Assembly (NCBI RefSeq): GCF_900230185.1
Contig: NZ_OCSR01000001.1
Location: forward strand, 2,046,001-2,110,000
Source of the DNA: Burkholderia sp. OK233
GTDB taxonomy: Bacteria; Pseudomonadota; Gammaproteobacteria; Burkholderiales; Burkholderiaceae
Direction of reading: 5' to 3'
Length of the DNA: 64,000 nt
Shown: positions 8,874 to 19,100 of the stretch, piece after piece
Layout: every line of letters begins with the position of its first letter
Numbering within the stretch: position 1 is the stretch's first letter
The notes under the pieces: generated by a model
Database searches by the model: none
The model's input: the letters and a program-made list of their open reading frames with translations, nothing else
Told to the model about the DNA's origin: nothing
Program-made: the position numbers and the translations under genes

Positions 8874-10688
8874 TCAGATAGCTTGCGTACGCAACTCGAG
8901 CCACGCCCTGGCCTCGCCCGACACATGCGGCGACAGGCGCGTGCGCACCATCTCGTGATACGCGTTGAGCCATGCACGCTCGTCGTCACGCAACAGCGAC
9001 AGGTCGAGGCAGCGTGTGTCGATCGGGCACAGCGTCAGCGTCTCGAACTTGAGGAAATCGCCGAACTCGGTTTTCTCCGCCGGCACGTTTAGCACCAGGT
9101 TCTCGATCCGCACGCCCCACTTGCCCGGCCGGTAGATGCCCGGCTCGACCGAGGTGATCATGCCTTCTTCCATCGCGGTCCACGGCTCGGCCGGCGCGTA
9201 GTGCGAAATCACCTGCGGGCCTTCGTGCACGTTCAGGAAATAGCCCACGCCGTGACCGGTGCCATGACCGTAATCGGCGCCGGCTTCCCAGATCGGTGCG
9301 CGCGCAATCGCGTCGAGCATCGGCGAACGGATGCCGCGCGGGAATTTCGCGCGCGACAGCGCCATGGTGCCTTTCAGCACGATCGTGAAATCGCGCCGCT
9401 GTGCCTCGCTGATGGTGCCGACCGGTACAACGCGGGTGATGTCGGTCGTGCCGCTCAGATACTGCGCACCCGAATCGATCAGCAACAGGCCATTGCCCTC
9501 GATCACCGAATGTGATTCATCCGTCGCGCGGTAGTGCGGCATCGCGCCGTTCGCGTTGAAGCCGGCGATCGTCGCAAAGCTCAGCGACACGAAGCCCGGA
9601 CGGCGTGCGCGGGCTGCCGTCAGGCGCTCGTCGATCGTCAGTTCGGTGATCGTTTCGCGGCCCAGCGCACCTTCGAACCACGCGAAGAATTCGGCGAGCG
9701 CCGCACCGTCCTGTTCCATCGTCTCGCGCACATGCTCCGCTTCCGCCTCGGTTTTGCGCGACTTGAAGAACGTAGACGGATTGACCGCCTCGACGACGTT
9801 CACCGTGGACGGCACCGACTGCAGCGAGCCATAGGTAATGCGGCGCGGGTCGATCAGCAGCGTGCTGCCGCCCGGCAGCGCGGCCAGCGCTTCTGCCGCC
9901 TTTGCGTAGGGCTCGACGCTGATGCCGTCATGCGCGAGCGCATTGGCCAGTGCTTGCGGCACCTTGCCGTCGGCGACGAAGAGCGACGCGCTTTCCGGAC
10001 CAATCAGCGCGTGCGCCACGAACACCGGGTTATAGCTGACGTCGGCGCCGCGCAGATTCAGAAGCCATGCGAGGTCGTCGAGCGTGGAAATGAAGTGCCA
10101 CTGCGCGCCCTTCTCTTCCATCGCACGGCGAATCTGCGCGAGCTTTTCGGAACGGGCGACGCTCGCATGCGGCGCGGCATGCTCGAACACGGCGGCGGCG
10201 GGTAGCGACGGGCGCTGCGGCCAGATCGCGTCGAACAGGTCGACGTCGGTGCGCAGCTTCACGCCGCGCGCCGAGAGCGTCTGGCTCAACGCACGCGCCG
10301 CCGACACACCCAGCACGGCACCGTCCACGCCGACCGTGCCGCCGGTCGCGACGTTCTGCGCAAGCCATTCGAAATGCGGCGCGGTCTGCTGACCGCCGGT
10401 CATCTTCATCAACTGAACGCCGGTGCCGGCCAGTTGCGCGTTAGCTTGTTCCCAATAGCGGCTGTCGGTCCACACGCCGGCGAAATCGGCGGTCACAACG
10501 AGCGTGCCGGCCGAGCCGGTGAAGCCCGACAACCACTGCCGGCCTTGCCAGCGCCCAGGTAGATATTCGGAAAGATGGGGATCTGCGGACGGCACCAGAT
10601 AGGCGGCTACGCCTTCGCGCGCCATCGCATCGCGCAATGTCGCGAGCCGTTCGGGGATGGAGGAAGTTTCGGGGAGTCGGGCATTCAT
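8874..10688 (-). CDS. pepP: Xaa-Pro aminopeptidase, three-domain aminopeptidase P
   Basis: 604-residue cytosolic M24B metallopeptidase of the long, three-domain form seen in eukaryotic XPNPEP1 and many proteobacteria. It removes N-terminal residues preceding proline. The dinuclear metal ligands are visible in the C-terminal pita-bread domain: Asp in LLIDSGAQY, Asp in TTDITR, His in GHGTGHGVGY, Glu in TSVEPGIY and Glu in RIENLVL. I chose the ATG at 10688 with AGGTGA 5 bases upstream; a TTG at 10703 is the only upstream alternative. The symbol follows common usage; the E. coli PepP is a shorter relative. Confidence 0.88.
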   Translation of the reverse strand: MNARLPETSSIPERLATLRDAMAREGVAAYLVPSADPHLSEYLPGRWQGRQWLSGFTGSAGTLVVTADFAGVWTDSRYWEQANAQLAGTGVQLMKMTGGQQTAPHFEWLAQNVATGGTVGVDGAVLGVSAARALSQTLSARGVKLRTDVDLFDAIWPQRPSLPAAAVFEHAAPHASVARSEKLAQIRRAMEEKGAQWHFISTLDDLAWLLNLRGADVSYNPVFVAHALIGPESASLFVADGKVPQALANALAHDGISVEPYAKAAEALAALPGGSTLLIDPRRITYGSLQSVPSTVNVVEAVNPSTFFKSRKTEAEAEHVRETMEQDGAALAEFFAWFEGALGRETITELTIDERLTAARARRPGFVSLSFATIAGFNANGAMPHYRATDESHSVIEGNGLLLIDSGAQYLSGTTDITRVVPVGTISEAQRRDFTIVLKGTMALSRAKFPRGIRSPMLDAIARAPIWEAGADYGHGTGHGVGYFLNVHEGPQVISHYAPAEPWTAMEEGMITSVEPGIYRPGKWGVRIENLVLNVPAEKTEFGDFLKFETLTLCPIDTRCLDLSLLRDDERAWLNAYHEMVRTRLSPHVSGEARAWLELRTQAI

Positions 10689-10707
10689 CGGAGTCACCTG
10701 CAAGTAT

Positions 10708-10962
10708 TCATCGACGGGAAAGCAAGCCGACCGTCACGGCGACGGCGACCAGCGCGATGGCGGTACATACCGGCCATTCGAGCGTATCGCCATCATGAAA
10801 AAGACCCACCACGTTGCCGGCCATGCGCGCAACACCCGCGCCCAGCACGCCAGTCAGTAGCGCCACCCACCACGGGGCACGGCTCGAACGGCGCAGCGGA
10901 TGCAGCCACCAGCCCGCCAGGCCAATCACCGCGCCCAGCACAAGGATTCCGGGCCACCCCAT
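10708..10962 (-). CDS. GlsB/YeaQ/YmgE family small membrane protein
   Basis: 84 residues with three hydrophobic segments (about 3-18, 31-50, 64-80) and the glycine-rich pattern GVLGAGVARMAGN of the transglycosylase-associated/GlsB family. These are inner-membrane proteins often induced by stress; biochemical function is not known. It lies 19 bases upstream of pepP on the same strand and is divergent from the response regulator. I see no strong Shine-Dalgarno site. Confidence 0.75.
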   Translation of the reverse strand: MGWPGILVLGAVIGLAGWWLHPLRRSSRAPWWVALLTGVLGAGVARMAGNVVGLFHDGDTLEWPVCTAIALVAVAVTVGLLSRR

Positions 10963-11165
10963 CAGCGGCAGGTCTCGCGCAGTTTCAGATTCGTCTCATG
11001 GGCGCAAGGAGCCAACACAGATAGCATTTTTGTCTCATTAACTATAGAGGTTCAGCACGGCGCTTTCCGCATAGCGGTTGAGTTTAGGGGTCGGGGTGAT
11101 GTTAGGCAAGCTGTAAGCCTTACGGAGAAACCTAGCCCGGGTAATTGCCAAGCTGAAAGCGTGCC

Positions 11166-11876
11166 ATGCGAATCGCCCTTATCGAGCCGGACTTACGGCA
11201 CGCCACCCTGGTCGGCCGGCTAATCTTTGCCGGCGGCCATGCGTGCCAGCACTTCACGGCGAGCACACCGTTTCTGCATCGCGCCGCCGACGAATTCTTC
11301 GACCTTCTCATCACTGAAAACTGGGCCGGCGACCATTGCGCTGAAGATCTGATTCCGCGCGCCCGCTCGATCCTGCCGAACTTGCCGGTGATCGTGCTGC
11401 TGTCGGAGCCACGCGAGAGCCAGATTGTCGCCGCACTGCATGCCGGCGCCGACGACTGTCTGACCAAACCGGTTCGCGGCCCGGAAATGCTGGCCCGAGT
11501 GGACGCGCTGCTGCGGCGCGCGGGACTGCGGCGACCGTCCAACCGGCGGCGCGACACGATCGGCGGCTATGCATTCGACACGGCGCAGTTCGCCGTCACC
11601 TTCCGTCATCAGACGGTCGCCCTGACGCCGAAGGAATTCCGCTTTGCCCTGCTGCTGTTTTCCAATCTGTCACGGCCGGTGTCGCGCGCGCATATTCTCG
11701 AAACGGTCTGGACACGCCGCCGCGACGTAAAGTCGCGCACGATCGACACCCACGCGTCGCGCGTTCGGACCAAATTGCAGTTGCGCCCGGAACTCGGGTA
11801 TTGCCTGACACCGCTCTACGGCTACGGCTATCAACTCGACGCGATCCCGCCGGAAGCCATTGTGGAGGCCGGATGA
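11166..11876 (+). CDS. Atypical orphan OmpR-type response regulator, Glu at phospho-acceptor site
   Basis: 236 residues: receiver domain (about 1-118) and OmpR/PhoB winged-helix DNA-binding domain (about 130-230, with LTPKEFRFALLLF and the recognition helix near SRTIDTHASRVRTKL). In the receiver, the segment FDLLITENW aligns with FHLMVLDLM of OmpR, which puts Glu51 where the phosphorylated Asp belongs. The acidic pocket is also changed (IEPD, with Pro8 in place of an Asp). Ser80 and Lys101 (TKPV) keep the remaining switch positions. No histidine kinase gene is adjacent. I infer phosphorylation-independent action; the regulated genes are unknown. Confidence 0.88.
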   Translation: MRIALIEPDLRHATLVGRLIFAGGHACQHFTASTPFLHRAADEFFDLLITENWAGDHCAEDLIPRARSILPNLPVIVLLSEPRESQIVAALHAGADDCLTKPVRGPEMLARVDALLRRAGLRRPSNRRRDTIGGYAFDTAQFAVTFRHQTVALTPKEFRFALLLFSNLSRPVSRAHILETVWTRRRDVKSRTIDTHASRVRTKLQLRPELGYCLTPLYGYGYQLDAIPPEAIVEAG

Positions 11877-11907
11877 CGGGCGCAGAATGAAAGAATCGTG
11901 GAAACGC

Positions 11908-11913
11908 TATAAT
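11908..11913 (+). promoter_or_regulatory. Probable -10 element for hemA
   Basis: A perfect TATAAT lies 26 bases before the hemA start, just after the response-regulator gene. A good -35 hexamer is not visible at the standard distance, so only the -10 is proposed. Transcription from here would give a leader of roughly 20 bases. Confidence 0.45.
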
Positions 11914-11938
11914 ATTGGGCTAAACCATAGCTCCCCAT

Positions 11939-13225
11939 ATGCAGCTTCTAACGATCGGAATCAATCACCACACTGCGCCTGTCGCCTTGCGCGAACGCGT
12001 GGCGTTTCCGCTCGAACAGATCAAGCCTGCACTGGACACTTTCAAGAACATCTGGCTTAGCCGCACCGCCCGCACGGCGCCGGAAGCGGCGATTCTGTCC
12101 ACCTGTAACCGCACCGAACTTTACTGCGCGACCGACGACCAGGCCGCGCGTGAAGCCGCGATCCAGTGGTTCTCGAAGTACCACAACCTGTCCGTCGACG
12201 AACTCGCGCCGCACGTCTACGCGCTGCCGCAGTCGGAAGCCGTGCGCCACGCTTTCCGCGTCGCATCGGGGCTCGATTCGATGGTGTTGGGCGAGACGCA
12301 AATCGTCGGACAAATGAAGGATGCGGTGCGCACGGCATCCGAGGCCGGCGCGCTCGGCACCTATCTGAACCAGTTGTTCCAGCGCACCTTCGCCGTTGCG
12401 AAAGAAGTGCGCAGCACGACGGAAATCGGCGCGCAGTCGGTTTCCATGGCGGCAGCCGCTGTGCGGCTCGCACAACGGATTTTCGACAAGATTTCAAACC
12501 AGCGCGTGCTGTTCATCGGCGCGGGCGAAATGATCGAGTTGTGCGCTACGCACTTCGCGGCGCAGCAGCCACGCGAACTCGTCGTCGCCAATCGCACCGC
12601 CGAGCGCGGCAGCCGCCTCGCCGAACGCTTCAACGGCCGGGCCATTCCGCTCTCGGAACTGCCCACCCGCATGCATGAGTTCGACATCATCGTGTCGTGC
12701 ACCGCGTCCACCTTGCCAATCATCGGTCTGGGCGCCGTCGAGCGGGCCGTGAAAGCGCGCCGTCACCGGCCGATTTTCATGGTCGATCTGGCCGTGCCAC
12801 GCGATATTGAACCCGAAGTCGGCAAGCTCGAAGACGTGTTCCTGTACACCGTCGACGATCTCGGCGCGATTGTGCGCGAAGGCAATGCGTCGCGGCAAGC
12901 GGCGGTCGCGCAGGCCGAGGCGATCATCGAAACGCGTGTGCAGAACTTCATGCAATGGCTCGACGCACGCAGTATCGTTCCGGTGATCCGCCACATGCAT
13001 ACACAGGCCGACGTGCTGCGTCGCGCCGAAGTCGAACGCGCGCAGAAAATGCTCGCACGCGGCGAGGACCCGGCAGCGGTGCTCGAAGCATTGTCGCAAT
13101 CGCTCACCAACAAACTGATCCACGGCCCCACGCACGCGCTCAATCGCGCGAGCAGCGAGAACCGTGACACGCTCATCGAATTGATGAGCAGTTTCTACAA
13201 ACACTCCGGTTCTACGGAGCGTTAG
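11939..13225 (+). CDS. hemA: Glutamyl-tRNA reductase
   Basis: 428 residues. It reduces glutamyl-tRNA(Glu) with NADPH to glutamate-1-semialdehyde, the first committed step of tetrapyrrole synthesis. The catalytic Cys56 sits in STCNRTE, and the NADPH domain shows the loop [12 protein letters not shown] near residue 195. A C-terminal helical dimerisation domain follows. Length fits the family. It heads the hemA-prfA-prmC-grxD-ubiX group; the hemA-prfA-prmC order is widely conserved in proteobacteria and couples heme supply with translation release genes. Confidence 0.96.
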   Translation: MQLLTIGINHHTAPVALRERVAFPLEQIKPALDTFKNIWLSRTARTAPEAAILSTCNRTELYCATDDQAAREAAIQWFSKYHNLSVDELAPHVYALPQSEAVRHAFRVASGLDSMVLGETQIVGQMKDAVRTASEAGALGTYLNQLFQRTFAVAKEVRSTTEIGAQSVSMAAAAVRLAQRIFDKISNQRVLFIGAGEMIELCATHFAAQQPRELVVANRTAERGSRLAERFNGRAIPLSELPTRMHEFDIIVSCTASTLPIIGLGAVERAVKARRHRPIFMVDLAVPRDIEPEVGKLEDVFLYTVDDLGAIVREGNASRQAAVAQAEAIIETRVQNFMQWLDARSIVPVIRHMHTQADVLRRAEVERAQKMLARGEDPAAVLEALSQSLTNKLIHGPTHALNRASSENRDTLIELMSSFYKHSGSTER

Positions 13226-13347
13226 CGGCGCAGCCACCGCCGCACCGTCCGCGCCACACTGAGTGGCCCGCGACATGCTTCTGATCAGGGCATCTGCCCA
13301 CTCCCCTAGTCGTCGTCTTTGCCGGAGTCCGCTCCGATACCCGTCCG

Positions 13348-14430
13348 ATGAAAACGAGCATGCAACGCAAGCTCGACCAGCTCACTACCCGGCTGGCCGA
13401 ACTGAACGACCTGTTGAGCCGCGAGGACATCACCTCGAATCTCGACCAATACCGCAAGCTCACGCGTGAACACGCCGAGCTCGGGCCGGTCGTCGAGCAT
13501 TACGCGCTGTGGCGCCTCGCGATGAACGACGCGGCGACCGCGCAGGAACTGCTGGCGGACGCGTCGATGCGCGACTTCGCAGAAGAAGAAATTCGCGCGG
13601 CGCGCGAGCGGATGGAAAAACTCGGCGCCGAATTGCAAAAAATGCTGCTGCCGAAAGACCCGAACGACGACCGCAACATCTTCCTCGAAATCCGGGCCGG
13701 CACGGGCGGCGACGAATCGGCGCTGTTCGCGGGTGATTTACTGCGCATGTACTTGCGCTTTGCCGAGCGCAATCGCTGGCAGGTGGAGATGATGTCGGCG
13801 AGCGAATCGGACCTCGGCGGCTACAAGGAAGTGATCGTGCGGATCGCCGGCGAAGCGGCCTATTCCAAGCTCAAGTTCGAGTCGGGCGGGCATCGCGTGC
13901 AACGCGTGCCGGCCACCGAAACGCAGGGCCGCATTCACACCTCGGCGTGCACGGTCGCGGTGATGCCGGAAGCGGACGAAATCGGCGAAGTCGAAATCAA
14001 TCCGGCCGATCTGCGCATCGATACGTTCCGCGCGTCCGGCGCGGGCGGGCAGCACATCAACAAGACAGACTCGGCCGTGCGGGTCACGCACTTGCCGACC
14101 GGCATCGTCGTCGAATGTCAGGACGACCGGTCGCAGCACAAGAACAAGGATCGCGCGCTGAAGGTTTTGGCCGCACGCATCAAGGACAAGCAGTCGCACG
14201 AGCAGCAGGCGAAGGAAGCCGCAACGCGCAAGAGCCTGATCGGCTCGGGCGATCGCTCGGAGCGGATTCGCACCTACAACTTCCCGCAAGGGCGACTGAC
14301 GGATCACCGGATCAATCTGACGCTCTATCGCCTCGACGCGATCATGGACGGCGATCTCGACGAATTGATCGCGGCTCTCGTCAGCGAGCACCAGGCCGAG
14401 TTGCTGGCATCGCTGGGCGACGCGGACTAA
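13348..14430 (+). CDS. prfA: Peptide chain release factor 1
   Basis: 360 residues, the standard RF1 length. The stop-codon recognition motif PAT is at 188-190 and the catalytic GGQ at 233-235. RF1 reads UAA and UAG and triggers peptide release. The next gene, prmC, starts 6 bases later and encodes the methylase that modifies the GGQ glutamine, which supports the call. Confidence 0.97.
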   Translation: MKTSMQRKLDQLTTRLAELNDLLSREDITSNLDQYRKLTREHAELGPVVEHYALWRLAMNDAATAQELLADASMRDFAEEEIRAARERMEKLGAELQKMLLPKDPNDDRNIFLEIRAGTGGDESALFAGDLLRMYLRFAERNRWQVEMMSASESDLGGYKEVIVRIAGEAAYSKLKFESGGHRVQRVPATETQGRIHTSACTVAVMPEADEIGEVEINPADLRIDTFRASGAGGQHINKTDSAVRVTHLPTGIVVECQDDRSQHKNKDRALKVLAARIKDKQSHEQQAKEAATRKSLIGSGDRSERIRTYNFPQGRLTDHRINLTLYRLDAIMDGDLDELIAALVSEHQAELLASLGDAD

Positions 14431-14436
14431 GCGCGA

Positions 14437-15279
14437 ATGGATCCGGTCACGCCCGCCGCCTTGTTGCGCGCCTCGCCACTGCCGTCGCTCGAAGCGCGGA
14501 TTCTGCTCACGCACGTGCTCGGCTGGCGGCATACGCAATTGATTACGCGCAGCGATGAGGCGCTCGACAGCCCGGAAGTCGAACGATACCTGGCCCTGGA
14601 AGCACGGCGTGTCGCCGGTGAGCCGGTGGCGCAACTGGTCGGCGCGCGCGAATTCTTCGGGCTTGATTTCGAAGTGACACCGGACGTGCTGATTCCACGC
14701 CCTGAAACCGAATTGCTGGTCGAAACGGCGTTGGCCGCGATGGAAAACATCTCGCGGCCGCGCGTGCTCGATCTGGGCACCGGTACCGGTGCGATTGCCG
14801 TGGCCATTGCGTCGATGCGGCCCGATGCGCAGGTCTGGGCGCTGGACCGTTCCGCCGAATCGCTGGCGGTGGCCACACGCAATGCCGCACGTCTGCTGGA
14901 TGCCAAACGCCCCGGCGGCGCCGTGGACCTGCAGCAAAGCGACTGGTACAGCTCGCTCGACGCAGCATTGCGCTTTGATGCGATCGTCAGCAATCCGCCT
15001 TATATCGCGAGCGGCGATCCGCATCTGTCGGAAGGCGATCTGCGCTTCGAGCCGCGCGGCGCGCTCACCGACGAAGCCGACGGCCTGAGCGCGATCCGCA
15101 CGATCATCGCTGGCGCGCCTACCCGTCTGGCCGCCAACGGCGTATTGTGGATCGAACACGGGTACGATCAGGCGGAAGCCGTGCGCGGTCTGCTGACGGC
15201 GCAAGGTTTTGAACACGTCCGCTCGGAGCAGGATCTTGCCGGCATCGAGCGAATCAGCGGCGGGCAGTGGCCCGGCTGA
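14437..15279 (+). CDS. prmC: Release factor glutamine N5-methyltransferase
   Basis: 280 residues. It methylates the Gln of the GGQ motif in RF1 and RF2 using S-adenosylmethionine. The SAM-binding motif is VLDLGTGTGAIAVA near residue 110, and the catalytic NPPY motif is in IVSNPPYIASG near residue 187. An N-terminal helical domain precedes the Rossmann fold. The 6-base spacing from prfA indicates co-transcription. Confidence 0.96.
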   Translation: MDPVTPAALLRASPLPSLEARILLTHVLGWRHTQLITRSDEALDSPEVERYLALEARRVAGEPVAQLVGAREFFGLDFEVTPDVLIPRPETELLVETALAAMENISRPRVLDLGTGTGAIAVAIASMRPDAQVWALDRSAESLAVATRNAARLLDAKRPGGAVDLQQSDWYSSLDAALRFDAIVSNPPYIASGDPHLSEGDLRFEPRGALTDEADGLSAIRTIIAGAPTRLAANGVLWIEHGYDQAEAVRGLLTAQGFEHVRSEQDLAGIERISGGQWPG

Positions 15280-15393
15280 CCTCGATGTCCGGCCTTAATC
15301 GCCGGGGTGGCAAAGCGGCCCTCGGCCGGTCTTACCGAAATCCGCTATCATTTCAGCCTATTCCCTACACATAACGGAACCGCAAGGTCAGTC

Positions 15394-15705
15394 ATGGATA
15401 CGCAACAACGCATCAAGCAAATCGTCGACGAAAACAACGTCGTGCTCTTCATGAAGGGCACCGCCCAGTTCCCGATGTGCGGCTTTTCCGGCCGCGCCAT
15501 CCAGATCCTGAAGGCGTGCGGCGTCGGCGAAATCAAAACCGTCAACGTGCTCGAAGACGACGAAGTCCGCCAGGGCATCAAGCAGTTCTCGAACTGGCCG
15601 ACCATTCCGCAGCTCTACGTCAAGGGCGAATTCGTCGGCGGCTCGGACATCATGATGGAAATGTACGAATCGGGCGAACTGCAGCAACTGTTCGCCGCGG
15701 CTTAA
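15394..15705 (+). CDS. grxD: Monothiol glutaredoxin, Grx4 family
   Basis: 103 residues with the CGFS active site at 29-32, the mark of monothiol glutaredoxins that bind and transfer [2Fe-2S] clusters with glutathione, often with BolA partners (an IbaG/BolA protein is encoded at 50454). The GSH-binding region [16 protein letters not shown] is present. I chose the ATG at 15394; an upstream in-frame start at 15307 would add residues not typical of the family. Confidence 0.94.
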   Translation: MDTQQRIKQIVDENNVVLFMKGTAQFPMCGFSGRAIQILKACGVGEIKTVNVLEDDEVRQGIKQFSNWPTIPQLYVKGEFVGGSDIMMEMYESGELQQLFAAA

Positions 15706-15754
15706 GCGGCCGCTGTCCGAACCTTTGTTGTCCTCCGATAAGGCACCGCGAGCC

Positions 15755-16354
15755 ATGGAAACACGTGCTGCGGCGCCACGCCGGCTGATCGTTGCGATTA
15801 CCGGCGCGACCGGCGCCATCTACGGCATCCGGTTGCTCGAGACGTTGCGCAGGCTGGGCGGCGTCGAGAGCCATCTGCTGATCTCGAGCGCTGGGTGGCT
15901 CAATATCCAGCACGAACTCCAGTTGAGCAAAGAAGACGTGCATCCGCTCGCGGATGTCGTCCATTCGGTGCGCGACGTCGGCGCGAGTATCGCGTCCGGC
16001 TCGTTTGCGACCGATGGCATGGTGGTCGCTCCCTGCTCGATGAAGACGCTGGCAAGCGTCGCACACGGTTTTTCCGACAACCTGATCACCCGCGCCGCCG
16101 ATGTCACGCTCAAAGAGCGCCGCCGGCTCGTGCTTCTCGTGCGCGAAACGCCGTTAAACCTCGCGCATCTGCGCAATATGACGGCCGTCACCGAAATGGG
16201 TGGCGTGATCTTTCCGCCCCTGCCTGCTTTCTATAACCAGCCCACGACGATCGACGAAATGGTCGATCACACGGTAGCACGCGTGCTGGATCTATTCGCG
16301 TTGGGACCCGCCATGTCGCCCGCATGGCAAGGTTTGCACGGCGCGCAGGAATAA
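15755..16354 (+). CDS. ubiX: Flavin prenyltransferase UbiX
   Basis: 199 residues. UbiX makes prenylated FMN, the cofactor of the decarboxylase UbiD in ubiquinone synthesis. The FMN-binding start RLIVAITGATGAIYGIRLLE and the conserved APCSMKTLASVAHG stretch are clear. I prefer the ATG at 15755 to a TTG 30 bases upstream because the family begins close to the first beta strand. It follows grxD by about 50 bases. Confidence 0.93.
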   Translation: METRAAAPRRLIVAITGATGAIYGIRLLETLRRLGGVESHLLISSAGWLNIQHELQLSKEDVHPLADVVHSVRDVGASIASGSFATDGMVVAPCSMKTLASVAHGFSDNLITRAADVTLKERRRLVLLVRETPLNLAHLRNMTAVTEMGGVIFPPLPAFYNQPTTIDEMVDHTVARVLDLFALGPAMSPAWQGLHGAQE

Positions 16355-16567
16355 TTCGCCGGACGGCGTACCCTCTCCGCGCGTGGCGCGAAGGCAGGCG
16401 CTACATTGCCGCGGCCTCGCGAGCGGCGCGCCAGAATCGCCCCGCGGCCATTAATAACACCTGCGACACAATCAATTCCGCTTTCACCCGTTTATCAAAC
16501 GCCGGTACGGACCTATATTGATAGCAACCCTACTTCCGCGCCGCGTTCCCGCGGCGGCGTTGCTGCC

Positions 16568-17353
16568 ATGAATCGCCTACCGTCGCTCTACCTCTCCCAC
16601 GGCGCACCTACGCTGCCGATCGACCCGTCCCTGCCGTCCGCCGAATTCGGCACACTGTCGGCGCAATTGCCGCGCCCTGAGACCGTGCTGATGCTGTCGG
16701 CCCATTGGGGCACCGCGCAACCGGTGGTGAGTACGTCCACGGCGCCTGAGACCATTCACGATTTCTACGGTTTCCCGCGCCAGTTGTATGAAATTCAGTA
16801 CCCGGCTCCCGGCGCGCCCGATATGGCGCGCCGTGCCGCAGTGCTGCTCGGCGAACACGGCATCCTTGCCGACGCCCAGCCGCACGGGCTCGATCACGGC
16901 GCGTGGGTGCCGATGCTGTTGATGTTCCCGGAGGCCGATGTACCGGTCGCGCAACTGTCGATCCAGCCGCATATGGACGCTGCCCATCATTTCCGGGTGG
17001 GTCGCGCGCTGCGCTCGCTGAAAGATGACGGCGTGATGGTGATCGGCTCGGGGCAGATCACGCACAACCTGCGCGCTGCGGATTTTTCCGCACGTCGGGA
17101 AGATGCCGATCCGCGCGTGGCCGAATTCACCGACTGGTTCGAGGCCCGGCTCGCCGCGCACGACATCGACGCGTTGCTCGACTACCGTCGTCAAGCGCCG
17201 CACGCGGTGCTGATGCATCCGACCGACGAGCATCTGCTGCCCGTGTTCGCGGCACTGGGTGCGGCGGACGACGATTATTCGCTGGTGATTCAATCGCTCG
17301 GAACCTATCAGCGCTCGCTCGCCATGACGAATTACGTGTTCGGCACCGCCTGA
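16568..17353 (+). CDS. DODA-type extradiol aromatic ring-opening dioxygenase (YgiD-like)
   Basis: 261 residues of the LigB/DODA family. Metal-ligand histidines are visible in LYLSHGAP near the start, in GLDHGAWVPM, and in a later HN/HP pair (GQITHNL). The E. coli relative YgiD opens the ring of L-DOPA in vitro; the physiological substrate here is unknown. The ATG at 16568 was chosen because the conserved SHGAPT motif follows within 12 residues. A clean terminator follows the gene, so this is the end of a transcription unit. Confidence 0.87.
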   Translation: MNRLPSLYLSHGAPTLPIDPSLPSAEFGTLSAQLPRPETVLMLSAHWGTAQPVVSTSTAPETIHDFYGFPRQLYEIQYPAPGAPDMARRAAVLLGEHGILADAQPHGLDHGAWVPMLLMFPEADVPVAQLSIQPHMDAAHHFRVGRALRSLKDDGVMVIGSGQITHNLRAADFSARREDADPRVAEFTDWFEARLAAHDIDALLDYRRQAPHAVLMHPTDEHLLPVFAALGAADDDYSLVIQSLGTYQRSLAMTNYVFGTA

Positions 17354-17410
17354 TTCAACGCCAACGTAACGCTAGCGAAGCGCTAAACCAAGGTCGAAGC
17401 CGCCGCAAAC

Positions 17411-17447
17411 AAAAAAGCCCGCCTGAGTTGCTCAGGCGGGCTTTTTT
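17411..17447 (+). terminator. Rho-independent terminator, bidirectional
   Basis: AAAAAAGCCCGCCTGAG, a 4-base loop, the complement CTCAGGCGGGC and seven T. The A-run on the other side makes it usable from both strands, for the dioxygenase gene and the converging permease gene. Confidence 0.92.
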
Positions 17448-17502
17448 TGCTGTGCTGGATCACCGCGATCCGGCGATCCGGCGCAAGACTCAGCGCAGCA
17501 AT

Positions 17503-19098
17503 TTAATGTGCGCCCATGCCCTCAAGCACTTCGTCGTGCGTCTGACGTTCTTCAAGGTATTCCGAACGGTAGCCGCTATGCACGCCCCAGTAGTAGAACA
17601 CCAGCGAGAACACGGCCACCACCAGCATGTCCCAGCCGTACGGCAGGATGCCGTGGCCGCCAAACTCCTTGCTACCGATCAGCGACAGAATCGCCATCAC
17701 CGGCAGGTAGGCCACGAGCCACCATGCAGCCTTCAGGTCACGCCCCCAGCCGCCAAAACCCGACTTCGCCTGGAAGTAGAAGTACACCGGCAGCGCGACG
17801 ACCATCAACAGAATGATTTCGCCGGTCAGCGGCCACTTCGCCCAATACAGGATCAGCGACGCGCACACGAAAGCGAACGGTGCAATGATCTTCATGCCAG
17901 CAATGTGCAGCGGACGCTCCAGATCCGTCGCCGCGCGGCGCAGCGCCATCAGGCTGATGGGGCCAGTCAGGTACGAGATCACGGTCGCGACCGAGATCAC
18001 CGCTGCCAACGAGCTCCAGCCACGGAAGAAGAACAGGAAAATGAACGACACCAGCAGGTTGAACCACATCGCCTGACGCGGCACGCCGTAGAACGGGTGC
18101 ACGTTGCCGAACATCTTCGGCATCGTGTTGTTGCGCTCCATGGCGTAGATCATGCGGGTGGTGGTCGCCATGTAGGTAGTGCCGGTGCCGCTCGGACTGA
18201 CGAACGCGTCGACGTACAGCAGGATAGCCAGCCAGTTCAGGTTCAGCGCGATTGCCAGTTCGGCAAACGGCGAAGCGAAGTTGAAGTGGCTCCAGCCCTT
18301 CATCACGTCGCCCGGGCTCACCGCCCCGATGTACGCGATCTGCAGCAGCACGTAGATCACCAGCGCCAGCAGGATCGAGCCGATCACTGCGAACGGCACG
18401 CTCCTCGCCGGATTGCGTGCTTCACCGGCGAGGTTGATCGGGCTCTGGAAGCCGTTGAAGGCGAACACGATACCGCTCGTCGACACGGCCGTCAGCACAG
18501 CCGACCAGCCGTACGGCGCAAACGTGCTCACTTCACCGAAGTTTTCCTTGTGGAAGCCCGACAGCATCAGACCAGCGATCGTCGCACCCGGAATCAGGAA
18601 CTTGAAGACCGTGATCGCCGAATTGGCGCGCGCGAACAGCTTCACGCCCCAGTAGTTCAGCAGGAAGTAAATGATCACGAGGGCCGCGGACAGCAATAGC
18701 CCATTAGTCGTTAACGACCCATCCACGAATAGCGCATGCGCCCATGGATACGGCCAGGTACTCATATATTGAATGGATGCTTCTGCCTCGATTGGAATCA
18801 CCGAGACAATGGCGATCCAGTTGGCCCATGCACTGATGAACCCAACCAGCGCGCCGTGCGAATAGCGCGCGTAACGCACCATGCCGCCGGACTCCGGGAA
18901 CATCGCGCCGAGTTCTGCGTAGGTCAAGGCAATCGCGAGGATCACCACCGCGCCGATGACCCAAGCACAAACGGCAGCCGGCCCGGCAATTTTTGCAGCC
19001 TTCCACGCGCCGAACAGCCAGCCCGATCCGATGATCGAACCCAAGCCGGTCAGCAACAGCGCGACCGGTCCGATGTTCCGTTGTATAGAACTTTTCAC
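17503..19098 (-). CDS. APC family amino-acid permease
   Basis: 531 residues with about 12-14 membrane segments. The APC-family signature appears early (ALLLTGLGSIIGSGWLFGA, residues 13-31), and ARNPARSVPFAVIGS marks a conserved cytoplasmic loop. The architecture resembles aspartate/proton symporters such as YveA, but substrate is not proven. The start is GTG with CAGGAGA just upstream; that site abuts a palindromic repeat, which therefore lies in the transcript leader. It ends at a shared terminator facing the dioxygenase gene. Confidence 0.86.
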   Translation of the reverse strand: MKSSIQRNIGPVALLLTGLGSIIGSGWLFGAWKAAKIAGPAAVCAWVIGAVVILAIALTYAELGAMFPESGGMVRYARYSHGALVGFISAWANWIAIVSVIPIEAEASIQYMSTWPYPWAHALFVDGSLTTNGLLLSAALVIIYFLLNYWGVKLFARANSAITVFKFLIPGATIAGLMLSGFHKENFGEVSTFAPYGWSAVLTAVSTSGIVFAFNGFQSPINLAGEARNPARSVPFAVIGSILLALVIYVLLQIAYIGAVSPGDVMKGWSHFNFASPFAELAIALNLNWLAILLYVDAFVSPSGTGTTYMATTTRMIYAMERNNTMPKMFGNVHPFYGVPRQAMWFNLLVSFIFLFFFRGWSSLAAVISVATVISYLTGPISLMALRRAATDLERPLHIAGMKIIAPFAFVCASLILYWAKWPLTGEIILLMVVALPVYFYFQAKSGFGGWGRDLKAAWWLVAYLPVMAILSLIGSKEFGGHGILPYGWDMLVVAVFSLVFYYWGVHSGYRSEYLEERQTHDEVLEGMGAH

Positions 19099-19100
19099 AT

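Noticed and set aside
17428..18699. 423-codon open frame opposite the amino-acid permease
   Set aside because: Composition is His/Arg/Gln-rich shadow of the membrane protein on the other strand.
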